Below, piece by piece: positions 1-10,580 of a stretch of DNA of 17,381 nucleotides. The position numbers and the translations under genes are program-made. Each line of letters starts with the position of its first letter. Within the stretch, counting starts at the first letter, position 1. The stretch comes from Monoraphidium neglectum (Eukaryota > Chlorophyta > Chlorophyceae > Sphaeropleales > Selenastraceae), in NCBI RefSeq assembly GCF_000611645.1, contig NW_014013107.1, positions 1-17,381 on the forward strand, given 5' to 3'. The notes below the pieces were generated by a model. That model ran no database searches. It saw nothing but the letters and a program-made list of their open reading frames with translations, and was not told where the DNA came from.

Positions 1-2731
1 CACCTGCTCCAAGCTGTCAAACATGTCCCCCAGCTCCAGGTCTGTGCGCGTGGCAATGAGCGACGCCACGATGGACCCCGCGCTGCTGCCCGCCAGCACG
101 CGCGGCAGCATGCGGTGGTCAAACAGCGCCTTGACCACGCCCTGGGCGGACGGGCGGCGGTATTTTGATGGGGGGGAAGTTGCAATTTGCATTTGGCGTA
201 CATCGGTGAGTGTGTATGTGTGATCAATTGGGTGGTCTGTGTTGTAGATACCTGAAGCAAGGGTAGATGACATCGACCAGGTGATGTCGAAACCTAAAGC
301 GTTGATGGTACAAGAAAGCAGGGTGTAGCAGCACGGAGGCACTGCCAGTGGCCGCACCAAAGCCCTGCCCCCCAAAACGGGCGCTCACGATGTGGAAGCT
401 GCCGAGGCTCCCGCCGCCGCTGAGCAGCAGGGCGGTGCGGCCGTACGCGTGGCGGACCTCCCTGCGCAGGCGCAGGCGCAGAAGTGGGGGGAGACGGCCG
501 CGAGTTGAGATGAGTCGGTGGGCCCTCAGAAGCACACGCGCAAAAGTGACACGCGCAGTCACAGGGCCTCAGGGACACAGTCCGCCTTTCGCCTCCACCG
601 CAAGGCAGCGCGGCCAGCCATCCGCTGCTGTCATACAAACCACCTGCCGCGGTGACCCTTGCCCCCAAGCACCAGAGCCCGTGCCGTCGCTGCACGCAAC
701 ACGCACCGCCCCGGCGCCGCCACCCCGATCTCCTCCCCTATCCCGCCCTCCCCCACTAACCTGAAGAACGTGAGCTTCTCCTCATTGCTGATCCCCGCCT
801 CAGGCCAGTCCGCCAGCGTGGACAGCTGGCAGTGGGGACGAGGAAGACAAGAGGCGCGGCGCCAAAGGGGAGATGTGACATCAGCCGGCGCGGGCAGGCG
901 AGCCGACAGCGCCCCTGACTTGCTGCCATGCACCCAGCGGCAAGCCCGTCTCCGCGACCCCGGTGAGCAGCTGGGTCGTCCGCCGCGTCCCCACCGCACC
1001 CCCAACCCCTGCCGGACAGCTCAGCCATCCCTGGCGGACCCGGTCCAGGGTTGAGGGCGTTACCCCTTTGGGGAGCCAGGGTTTTTCCGCTCGCTGCTGG
1101 AAAAGCGTGATGTAATGTAATGTAATGTAATGTAATGTAATGTAATGTAATGTAATGTAATGTAATGTAATGTAATGTAATGTAATGTAATGTGTAGACC
1201 CCCAGCGTGTGAGTGGGGCCCCACCTGCGTCTTGACCTCCTGTGTCCACTCGCGGATGGCGGAGGGCACCGTGTACGAGTGCTCGTGGAATTGGCTGCGG
1301 GGTTGTCGCAAGCAGCGGCAGCGGAGGGGTCGGGGGCGGAAGGTTGGGATTAGCCGCAGCGGCGGCGGTGCAGGCAAGCCTGCCCGCCCCGGAGGGGCAG
1401 CGGGCCTCTGGCGCGACACTGCAGCCGCGGAACGTGCGCCTCCAGTCAGACGAGACGCCAAGCCGTCTGGCCGCTAGCCCCTCCCTGGTTTCATGGTTCA
1501 GTACACAACACAAGTTCCGTGGTGGGCCGTGTTGGTGGGGGCCGGGGCGCGGCGCGGCGCGCGCACCTCTTGGATATGTTGGCGACGTTGCGCACGAGGT
1601 CTGCCCTGAGGCTGAACATCATCTCTCGAATGTTGCCGCCCGCGCGCACCGACTTGAGGTGCGACAGCTTCTGCAGCAGCAGCTTCCGGTCGTACAGCTT
1701 GCCTGCAGGAGGGGCGGGGGCGCCGCGCCGCTCGGCTAGTTGTGCATGTGCCTGACCCCGACAACAGCGAACGCAGCGTGACCTCTCAACCCCCACCGCC
1801 ACAAGGCTGTGCGGGACGGATTGATCCATGCGTGCAAGCGCAAAGAGGTGCTGCTGGCCAGAGCGCTTGCGAGGCCGCGTCAAGCGTGGCTGGCGAGCCG
1901 GGCGGGGACGCACCCTCTTGGATGAAGCACCGGCCCCCGAGCCGGTTGTCATCAAGATGGTCCAGCTGCCGCGCCAGCGCCCGCCACTCGGGATAGCTCA
2001 CGGACGCGCCCATCGCCGCGCGAAGATCGCGCACCCTGCGCGCGCGCTCGTCGTAGCGCTCCCGGACGAGGCGCGCGAGGCTGCGCGCGACGCTGGCCGC
2101 GACGAGTGTGCCTGCGGAGCGACGAGACGGGCAAAGCATACGCGCACGTCGTCCGTCCTGGCCGGTGAGAACCCCTTCGAACGCTTTGTCACAACAGTCC
2201 AATGTAAGAAACTCCAAGCATTATCCACAACGTTCCAGGCATGCTGTGCCCAGCCAGGTGCTGATGCTGACGGAGAGTCGATATGGCCACGTGGTCTGCC
2301 GAGTGCTATATGGAGCTCAGGGCAGGGTGCGGTGCGTGAATTGCACGCATCAAACGCCCTTCTCATCACACAAATTTGTCATGCGGCCCAGAGCAAGCCG
2401 CGGACTCACCAGCGATGCCCTGCCATCTTTTGAGCGCCACCAGGCCATACTGCCGGCTCAGGCGGTATATCCAGCCGTTTCTGTCGTTGTTGCTGAACAC
2501 AGGCTGGAACAGCCAAGCCACCGAATGGGAGAGCTCGGTTTGCAGCCAGGACAACAGGGCGACGGTGAGCCGCCCGCACACAAGGTACAATGACAAGAAA
2601 CTGCCGATAGGCTTGAAGCACAAGGCCTTCAGGGTCCCAGATAGTGAGACCAGGGAAAGCTGCAGAACGAAGCGGGCTATGGGGTCTGCAGTACTTGTTT
2701 TGCTGCGCAAAGCAGCCTTCTTCGGCTTCAT
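1..2731 (-). CDS. SDP1-like patatin-domain triacylglycerol lipase, 5' part (7 exons, open at the left edge)
   Basis: Predicted triacylglycerol lipase of the plant SUGAR-DEPENDENT1 / yeast TGL3-4-5 class, which hydrolyses storage oil at lipid droplets (known for the family). Exons in order: 2731-2410, 2111-1914, 1702-1567, 1294-1225, 825-761, 461-389 and 141-1. Phases agree at every join and give 335 codons. An in-frame TAG 12 nt upstream of the ATG supports the start. Residues 1-107 are lysine-rich, then hydrophobic, as in the membrane-associated N-terminus of the family. Residues about 155-245 match the DUF3336 region, including IREMMFSLRADLVRNVANIS. The patatin fold starts with HAYGRTALLLSGGGSLGSF (residues 268-286, oxyanion loop) and the elbow AGSSAGS, with Ser308 as predicted nucleophile. 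The catalytic Asp lies beyond the window. The exon 2 donor was placed at GAGG/GTGCGT because the earlier CCG/GTGCTT breaks the frame. The class is clear; direct substrate evidence is absent. Confidence 0.9.
1111..1190. repeat. (TGTAA)16 perfect pentanucleotide array in a lipase intron
   Basis: Sixteen uninterrupted copies of TGTAA (80 nt) read on the plus strand, inside the 399-nt intron 826-1224 of the minus-strand lipase gene. The unit equals the polyadenylation signal known for many green algae. It lies antisense to the host gene, whose own transcript carries TTACA instead. Confidence 0.97.
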
Positions 2732-3881
2732 CTTCGCGAACTATGATTGGTGACGCAAGGGCCGGGGTTCATCAAAGCAAAACTGCAGCACGTGTGGCGC
2801 GGCGGCGGGTGACTCAGTGTGCGCCTTGTCAGAATGGCCATGCAGGGCCTGGTACGGGTACTGTACATGTTGGAACCACAAGTTGCACAAAAAAATCTTA
2901 TTGTCTAGCCATCCGCTGCATGAGAGGGCAAAATCGCCGCTGGCGCAGGCGGTGAGGGGGACACGACTAGGATCCGTCCGTCTTCAGGCAAATTTGGTCG
3001 GATCCCAGCAAGCTACCCGTTGAGCAGCAGGAGAGGGGACTCACGCCCTGGCACGAAGGCCTGCGACTCATGTCGCGTGTGTGCAAAGCACCCGCATAGC
3101 ATGCCCCTCCGTGTGTGCATCTGTGTGTCCTATGGCGGCGGCCAGGCAGGCCTGCCCAAATGGTGGTGGCAGCAACGACCCTGTCTGCCGCGGTGCTGGC
3201 CATCGCACACGTATATTGCAATCCTGAGCATGTCAATACATGGTTCATATCCCGCTGGTGGATTGCGTGGCCACGCAGCCCAGGCGCCACTGGTCAACGC
3301 CACCCCCTGTGGGCCAGCAGCACGCCCATGGGTGGGCGCGTCCCCGCATCAACACGTCCATCCCTGTCATGACATACAGGTTTCCGTATGTGACAGCTGC
3401 GTGTCAGATGCTGGGAATGATGTGCCGTGCTGAGCCAAGGCGAAGCTTTGTTTGCTGCCCAATTGAAATGATATGCTTCCTGCGACCCCGTAGGGCGGCA
3501 CGCGCGGGACACGTGCGAACGCATTCAAAGCTGCGGCACTAGTGCATTCTGCCAAGAGGACTCAGAACAGGATCAGAAGCCAACATAAGCAAGCGGATGC
3601 GTTGGCCCCCTTCCGCGGACCCATGGACCCTTGCATGTGCCCGGCGAGCGCCCGGTGGCCCACTCAAGCAGCTCCCCAGCCGGTGGCAGTCTCCTCGGGC
3701 GCCCCACATGCTGCATCACGAGCCGTTAGCACGCAAGCAGCTGATGTATGTCGTCTTGCGATATCTCTTTGGGCAGACCGGCCAGCGTTGACGAAGGTCA
3801 CTGGTACTCACCCACGCAGATCGCTAAGCGTCGGGACAGCAAAGCAGTTTGTACCACACGTATTTTTGCCATTTATCAAAG
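2732..3881. promoter_or_regulatory. Divergent intergenic region between the lipase and acid phosphatase genes
   Basis: About 1.15 kb separates the two start codons, which point away from each other, so the 5' untranslated regions and promoters of both genes should lie here. I see no coding block with recognisable homology and no canonical TATA box close to either ATG. Open frames across it are short or lack family features. The AT content is somewhat higher than in the flanking exons. The phosphatase ATG is preceded by TTATCAAAG and the lipase ATG by TTCGCGAAG. Confidence 0.5.
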
Positions 3882-6800
3882 ATGCAGCTCGCGCTGCCGT
3901 TCGCCCTTCTGCTTGCCCTTGCGGCGGCGGCGCCGCAGGCGGCGCAGGGCGAGGTGGTGCTCGTTTGGGCAGTGACCCGCCACGGCGCCCGCAACGTGCT
4001 GCCCAAGAACGCGACCTTGGGGGAGGACGAGGCCACCGGCGGCCCGACGCTGCTGCCGCAGGGCATCAACGGCAGCCGCGCGGCCGGTGGGTGCGCGGGG
4101 ACGCTTTTGAGACCGCCGTCGTGCCGCCGTGCGCCTGCGCCTCGAGCCCCGCTCGGCAGGAGCCCCCTCCTGCGGGCCGCCCCGTCTGCCCGCAGCGACG
4201 CGGCGGCGAGAGCGCCGCTGCCGCCGCCGCGCCAGCAATCCGACGCACAACCCCCCTCTTGCGCGACCCCATTGAACCCCGACGCGTCCTCCCCTCTGCA
4301 GGCGCCGCCTTCCGGGACAGGTACCTGGCCCACCCCTCCTGCGCGCTCACCAAGACCTGCCTGTCCCTGCCAGGGGCCGAAATCTACGGCCTGGTCAACA
4401 CCGCAGGGGTCGGCTTCAGCAACTACGACACCCTTGTCAGATCCAGCTCCCTCGACAGGACCATCAAGTCGGCCGCCGCCTTCCTGAGCGGCGCCTTCCC
4501 CACCGCCGCGCCGGCCCCCGCGGCGGCCGCATCGGGCGCGGCCGGCGTGCAGGCGGTGTCGCAAAGCTTCGTCTCGCAGGTGGGGCGCGTGGGCCTGGGG
4601 CGAGCTGGGCGGACGGGGCCGGGCGGCGCGGCGTGTTTTGCGACACGCGGCGGCCCCTCAGATTGCCCAGTGCTGCTGGAGCCCGCATGCGCCAGCCCTC
4701 CAGGCTTTGCAGATGCATCGCTGCTGGGGCTGCGCGGCACCGCAGTCAACTGGCCCCCCTCCTCACACCTGCGCCCCCCCCCCTTCCCTGGTCTCGTCCA
4801 CCCCCAAACCCCTTCCCCGAAGCTTCCTCCCATCTACACTGTCGCGGACACGGAGGACTGGACTGTCCGCGCCTACACCAAATGCAGGTGCGCTGGCCAC
4901 CAACCCGCCACGCCGCCCGACACGGGGCCCCAGCATACATGATGACCCACCCGGCACGGGGGCTCTCATCACCTGCCGAGCAGCCGGCCTGGGGGCTGAT
5001 CACGCATAAGCGGCGCGACTTTGCTGACTCTGGGCCGGCCAAGCTGAGGCCGCCATAATCTGGGCCGCCCGCCCATATTACGCTGCTGCTCGGCGCGTAC
5101 GTGCTAGCCTGCCAGATGCGCCCAGCGGCACGCAACCGGCCATCCGTGCCGGCCCTCTGGCCAAGGTGGCCGCAGCACCGCACACCCGTGGCTGCCAAAT
5201 ATGCCGTCGGATCGCTGACCCTTGTTCGCATCCTCCCTGTCAACTCCCAGTTCCTGCACCATCCCTGCACACCAGCCCCACCGAACCCTCCTATTCTTGC
5301 CGACCCCCCCCCCCAAACATCGCGGAAAACCCCATAACCTCGCGTTGCGAGCAGCGCCTACCAGGACCGCCTGCTGCAGTGGTTCCAGTCCGACGAGTTC
5401 ACAGCAAAGGAGGCCGAGACCAAGGCGACGCGCGAGGCGGTCGGCGCGCGGGCGCCCAACCTGGACGTGTCTCTGACCAACTGGTGGAACGGTGCGTTCA
5501 GGGTTTTGGTCCTGGGGTTTTGTTGTGGGGTTTGGGTCTGGGGCTTAGTCACAGCGTTTAGTCACGGGGTTTGATCACAAGGTTGAGTCACAGGTTTGGT
5601 TGTGGGGTTGAGTTGCGGGTTTGAGTTACGGGGCTTGTTTCTGGGTTCAGAAGGGGTCGTGCATCGAAGCGTGGGAGCAACTCGTCCCTCTTGGCCTGTG
5701 CATGGAGAGTGGTCACAGAGATGGCTGGTCTCCGTCTTATGGGGGTGTTGCACATCGCACGTGGAATCAGGGGGCATAAGGGGCGGGGCCAACCTCCAGC
5801 AGGGCCAATGGGGTGATCCCCGCGGGCCTAGGGCCGCCATGGAGCCGGGCGGGCGTGCAAACGGCAGCGCCTGAGCCTCCATCTGTGCACGACGTGCTCA
5901 CGCCCTGCATGCGTTTTGCGCATCCGCCGCTAGTCTCAGACGCTTGCGGCCCGTTTGCCTCCCACCCCTTTAAAGCGGCACTTATGCGGCCCCACCACGC
6001 ACGTATGTACCCACGTCCCGCCAACTCATGCGCCACGCTCGCATCCCCCCCACCCCCACCCAACAGTCTTTGACGCCTTCAACGTGTGGCGCAAGTACGG
6101 CGTCGGCGACGCGATGCCAGACATACCCGCCACCCAGTTCAAGCAGGTACGGGCTCCGTCCTCTGGGGCCGCTGCGGCTGCAGCTTGCGCCTCTATTCCT
6201 ACCTGCGAACGAGCACTCGCGCTGCCATGGCCTCTGCGAACATAGCACCTTTGTTTGCTGGCTGGGTCCTGCCGAAAGCAAGAAAGCCAGCTGTTGCTCA
6301 GCACGGCTTGAGCGCCGCGCATCCCGGGGACCCAACTTCGTTTCCCACAGCCGCTGGCACTGCCAAAGCAGCCCCGCGCACGCGTTGAACAAACACGCGC
6401 GCGTGTGTGCATCCCCAGGTGTCTTGAGTGGGGCTTCCACATTCTCACACCTGCGTCCCCCGATCCGCATACCCCACGATCAGGTGTCCGCGATTGCCGA
6501 GTGGCTGGAGACCGCCAAGATGAGGTCAAACCTCACAGGCAATGGCCTGGGGGGGCCGCTCCTTGGTGACATCATCGCACGCCTGCAGGCGGCCGCGGAC
6601 GCCGTCACGGCCGGAGACAGGGTGCGTGCACAGGGGCGGGGGGCTCCACGAGGCAGCGGCACAGGCCACAGGCCGCGTAATTCAAGCACGCACGTGTGCC
6701 GTGAATGACGACCGCAGCAGGGCCCTAGCTGCCAGGGGCGCTTGCATGCCTCCGCGCCTGTTGCAATCAGCTCCCCGGATGTTGGCAGCCTTGCTGCGCC

Positions 6801-7630
6801 CTGACCTGCCCTGTCGCGCCTTTTGACTTGGCCAGGATCAAAACAGCACTGTTGCTCCCTAAGCCGTCGCAACCCATGGCTGCTCCTTGCACGCAACCGC
6901 TCCTAAGAAGACCGCCTGCTTCATTCCTCCCTGCCCCCCACCATTCCATCAGGCCCACTTCTACCGCCTCTTGCTGACGTCAGGCCACTACAACACCCAG
7001 CTCGGCCTCCTCGCCGCCATGGCCCTCGACACCGCCCTCACACCCGTGCAGCTTCCCTGGCTGGCCACCCTGCCAGCCACGTCAGCGGTGCTCGCCTTCG
7101 AGCTCCACCACGGCCCCTGGAACGGCAGCGCCACCGGCCACCTGCTCGCGGTACGCCTGGTGTTCCAAAACGGCCCAAACGCGGAGTACCAGGCCGTTCC
7201 CCTGCCTCAGTGCTCAACTGGCGGCGCGGCCGCCAGCGACACGGCGGCCGCCGCGGCCGCCGAGGCGCTCGCGGGTCCGGGGGCGTGCGAGCTTTCCGCT
7301 TTCTCTCGTGCGTACGGTGGTGCGGGGATTGACAAGCTGGGGGCATGGTGCGAGGCGTGCCGCAACAACCAGACCAACGGGTGCGTCGCCTACCGGGCCC
7401 GCCAGGGCGGCGCCAACGGCGCAGCGGCGGTGCAGGGCGCCGGCGGCGCCGGCGGGGGCGAGGCCTGGAAGATCGCCGTGAGCGTGGTGGCCAGCGTGGC
7501 GGGCACGGCGGCGCTGGCCGCGGCCGCGTTTGCTCTGTTCCTCAGGAAAGAGCGCTCCAAGCGGCGCCCAATGCACTCCGCGCCGCTGGTGGGGGATGAG
7601 AAGCCCGGCGCTTTCGCCAACACTCTGTGA
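3882..7630 (+). CDS. Histidine acid phosphatase (branch 2), signal peptide and C-terminal membrane anchor, 7 exons
   Basis: Member of the histidine phosphatase superfamily, branch 2 (lysosomal/prostatic acid phosphatase type), normally hydrolysing phosphomonoesters in the secretory, lysosomal or extracellular space. Exons: 3882-4086, 4302-4579, 4823-4887, 5355-5491, 6067-6146, 6484-6621 and 6953-7630 (TGA). All phases agree and give 526 aa. Residues 1-23 form a signal peptide. The nucleophile motif is TRHGARNVLP (His34), and the second Arg block is VRSSSLDRT (about Arg115). LPPIYTVADTEDW at 162-174 and SAVLAFELH at 345-353 also match the family. The proton-donor motif, usually HD, reads SGHYNTQLGLLAAM (His313-Tyr314), so the Asp is missing. 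Sequons occur at Asn43, 63, 271, 358 and 440. Residues about 474-498 are a transmembrane helix followed by a basic tail, giving type I topology. The fold is secure; activity is doubtful because of Tyr314. Confidence 0.92.
5495..5650. repeat. Degenerate 12-14 nt G/T-rich minisatellite in acid phosphatase intron 4
   Basis: Just after the exon 4 donor, the 575-nt intron 5492-6066 holds roughly ten diverged copies of a unit resembling TTGAGTCACGGGGT, such as TTGAGTCACAGGT, TGAGTTGCGGGT and TTGAGTTACGGGG. The copies vary in length and sequence, so this is an old tandem array. It is read by eye and the boundaries are approximate. Confidence 0.7.
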
Positions 7631-8955
7631 ACGCGGTGCCGTCTTTTGTGTTGCCATGTCGCATGCGATGCCGGCCCCACGACGGGCTCAGGCCATGGCG
7701 GTGGTTGTCATCATCATCAAATTTATCACTTGTCTCTACACGCAGCTCTGGATCGCCTTCACTTGGCGTCGTAGCTTGCCATCTTTCACAGCGCATCGAT
7801 CATAATTTGCCGTTCCGTGCTCACACGCCACGTGGAATTCTGCGTGCCGCCGCGCGCTCTGCCGTTCCTCGCACCACAGAACCAGTTACAGTCCTCGTTG
7901 CAACGCTCGCGCACGCCTTGGGATCATTCCAGGCGGCAGACCCTCAGCTCCGCGCCGCCCTGCGCGGCTGCCCTATCGCCCTAAAGCAACCCACAGGTGC
8001 TAAGCTCCCTCTTTGCCCCTGCTGTCGTGTCTCACTTGAGCTTGTGTCTCTCACAGCGGTCGCCCGTCAAATATTCAGCAATACTGCTTCACTCTGATTC
8101 TGCGCCCCCCTTCTGGCGCCATCCCGTGCCCATTTCAATCGTTGCTGCGCATGCGAGCCATTGCGTGTGCGTGGCCAAGCGCTTCAAAGCGCCTGGAAGC
8201 GCGCGGTCGCCGCATGTGCATGCCGTCGATTCTCCTGGTCATGTGCATTGTTGGCGGCGTCGCGAACCGCTTTGACAGCCAGCTGTGCTCGCGTGTTGCT
8301 GTCATCAGCTTTTGAAGGCCTGTCTGTGGGGGCGACACACTGGAGGCCACCGCCATGCCAACCACAGTACAGCCACCTGCAATACCAATCAACACGCGTG
8401 ACAGCGCCTGCAATGGCTGTCCCCCGGGTGCCAGACAGTGCCCACTGGGCGCGACCAAGTCCAGCAAGTGGCTTCTGTTAGTTTGCCTTGATTTGCCAGC
8501 ACGACGCTGTGCCCTTGCTTTCGCCTGCCAACGCTGTTGCGGCCTGTGCTTGTATGAAGCTCCTCCTGGCCTGAACCACCTCCCCCGGGTATCTGGCTTG
8601 CATATTCAACGCGCCGTTGCTGAAGACTTGTGGCTGCATCTGGGATGTTTTTAGCGGCAGTTGGTGCCCGTATTAAGTACCTTGCACCCCACGCGGGGCT
8701 CCATTCCGCCACAAGATTTGTGTGATCCCCCATACACTTCTGAAGACGAGCCCTTCCACACAATTCGTGTCAAATCACATCAGCCAGGTGCATGTGAGCC
8801 TTACATGTGCCCTGAAACTGTCATCAGCAGTTCAGACACAGGCAGCCTGTAACTCGGCTGGTGAGCACCCCAAAGGGCTCCCAGCACAGCGTGCTCCAGT
8901 CAGTCAACAGGGCCAGGGCATGACAACACCAATGTGCTTGTCACCCCCCTCACAG

Positions 8956-8956
<1 letters not shown>

Positions 8957-8994
<38 letters not shown>
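8957..8994. repeat. (CA)19 microsatellite
   Basis: Thirty-eight nt of uninterrupted CA dinucleotides in the convergent spacer between the acid phosphatase and P450 genes. No coding sequence overlaps it. Confidence 0.97.
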
Positions 8995-8995
<1 letters not shown>

Positions 8996-10170
8996 CACCA
9001 AAAGGCAGCTTCCCTACAAACCAGTGGCGGTACTGCCACCCCAGCAGGCGCCAGCCCGTGCGAGGCACCAATCGCGTGTGGACAGTGCATGACCGACAAC
9101 TAGATGTGCCCGCATCCCCAGGTGCACACATCACAAGGCTCTTTGGAACAAGGCAGGGCTGCATCAGGGTTTAGGGGTGCCACCCTATTCGCCCGCTTGC
9201 AACAGTGCTGTCACAGGCTCTGATGACATCAGCTGCACCGGGTGGTGTGGGGCGGCGCAAGCAGAATCTTTCCCCGCCCGAACACACAGCAGCTACAGTG
9301 CATGACACCATGCACCATGCCTGCCTTGCGCCGGCCGCTAGCGCAGCTTGTGTCGATCTGGTGATGATTGGGGCATCCGCTTCATCCGCCCGCTGCCACG
9401 CATCCAACCCCCACAGCTTGAGAACCCGGCCCACGGCCCAGTGGGGCCTCATGGGGCCGAGGCCTCTTCAGGACATGGCCGGGATTCATGGCCTGTCGCT
9501 TGACGCCCAACGACGTACACACCTTGAGCACGGGGCTGTTGCCGCCCCACGCACATCGCGCAGACGGTTTGCCAGCTGCAGCTCGCTTTCTTGCTGATTC
9601 AATTCCGGCGCCGCACCTGCCAAGGTCAGTGCTCACCAGCTAGCCATGTTCAAAGTCACATGGCCCTACCGCCGCCTTTGTTTTCGTCATGCACACTGTA
9701 GGGGTCAGTTGGGATATGCGCGCTGCAGAGTGGAACTGATGTGTTGAAATGCGGTGGCGTGTGGAGTGATGGATGAATCTGTGGGAGCCGTGACTAGTCA
9801 CTTGCCTGCGTGATGATGCATGATTGTGCATGTCAACTGTCCAGCACCAAATCCCGGCTGGGCCTCCGCGCCAATCGTGCACGACAGCAGCTGCATGCAA
9901 AAAATGGATGGCAGACAGCCTCCCTAAGTATGTAATTCTTCTTAGCAGGTTGCCTTCACGCACGTTGGCTGGGGTTGGGGGCGCCCATACCGATCCAATT
10001 GGGCCCAGGTTCTGAAAAAGGGCGCAGGTCCGGCATCCGGCGGCGAGCGGCATCGTGCCTCCAAGTGGGAGCGGCCGGGGACAGTCCGTCGCAGCTTGTT
10101 CCCTGCAATAAATGCGCTCCCCTGTCGCATGTTCTCAACAACTGCGACCTTCCACAGCGTGTCCCGGATC

Positions 10171-10188
10171 ACTGCCACCTGTGGCAGT
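10171..10188. repeat. Short inverted repeat (8-bp arms, 2-nt spacer)
   Basis: ACTGCCAC and GTGGCAGT flank a CT spacer, forming a perfect 8-bp inverted repeat about 390 nt past the P450 stop codon. The loop is too small for a normal RNA hairpin without opening a pair. Any role in 3' end formation is speculative. Confidence 0.5.
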
Positions 10189-10580
10189 TTACCACAGTGT
10201 GTTTTTGACAATGCACTCTGCCGCTGGTACTGCAGCACTTAACTGAATTGTGGATTGGGGGCCTGGCCGCCGGCGCCAGTGGTATAAGAAAGGGGCTATC
10301 TGATTGCAGCGCCCATTACCGCAGCAGCGCAAGTTCTTGAAATTTGCACCACAGGCGCCGGTCCGGTCTGCGCAGGCACGGGCGAAACGGCTGCGCTGCC
10401 GACACAATCAGCCGCACAGGATTCAAAAACACAGACTGCAAGCGGGCACGGCTGTGCGCAACGCCACGCGACCTCGTAACTCATGCGAGCAGGCGGCAGG
10501 CAGCCCATGATCCACCCTCGCACTTGCCCCGTCAAATGGAGTCGCGCAGGCGGCCTCTGCCATCCGCGCAGGCGGCCGCG

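Larger units (their letters stand above)
7631..10580. other. Convergent intergenic region without a recognised gene
   Basis: The acid phosphatase (plus) and the P450 (minus) end towards each other across about 2.9 kb, so both 3' untranslated regions and cleavage sites should lie here. Plus-strand TGTAA pentamers, the usual green algal polyadenylation signal, occur at 8848-8852 and 9931-9935. A minus-strand copy (TTACA on plus) lies at 8801-8805. All are more than 1 kb from their stop codons, so assignment is weak. Open frames here show no family motifs and no splice-consistent homologous blocks. Apart from a (CA)19 tract and an inverted repeat at 10171-10188 I see no defined element. Confidence 0.5.

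Noticed and set aside
3542..4942. A 466-codon open frame on the plus strand across the start of the acid phosphatase
   Set aside because: It reads through introns and lacks the signal peptide and RHGAR block. Only the segments corresponding to exons 2 and 3 match the family; the rest is low-complexity readthrough in GC-rich DNA.
10171..10188. Inverted repeat past the P450 stop as a transcription terminator
   Set aside because: Intrinsic hairpin terminators are not how RNA polymerase II ends transcripts, and no T-run follows on the sense strand.
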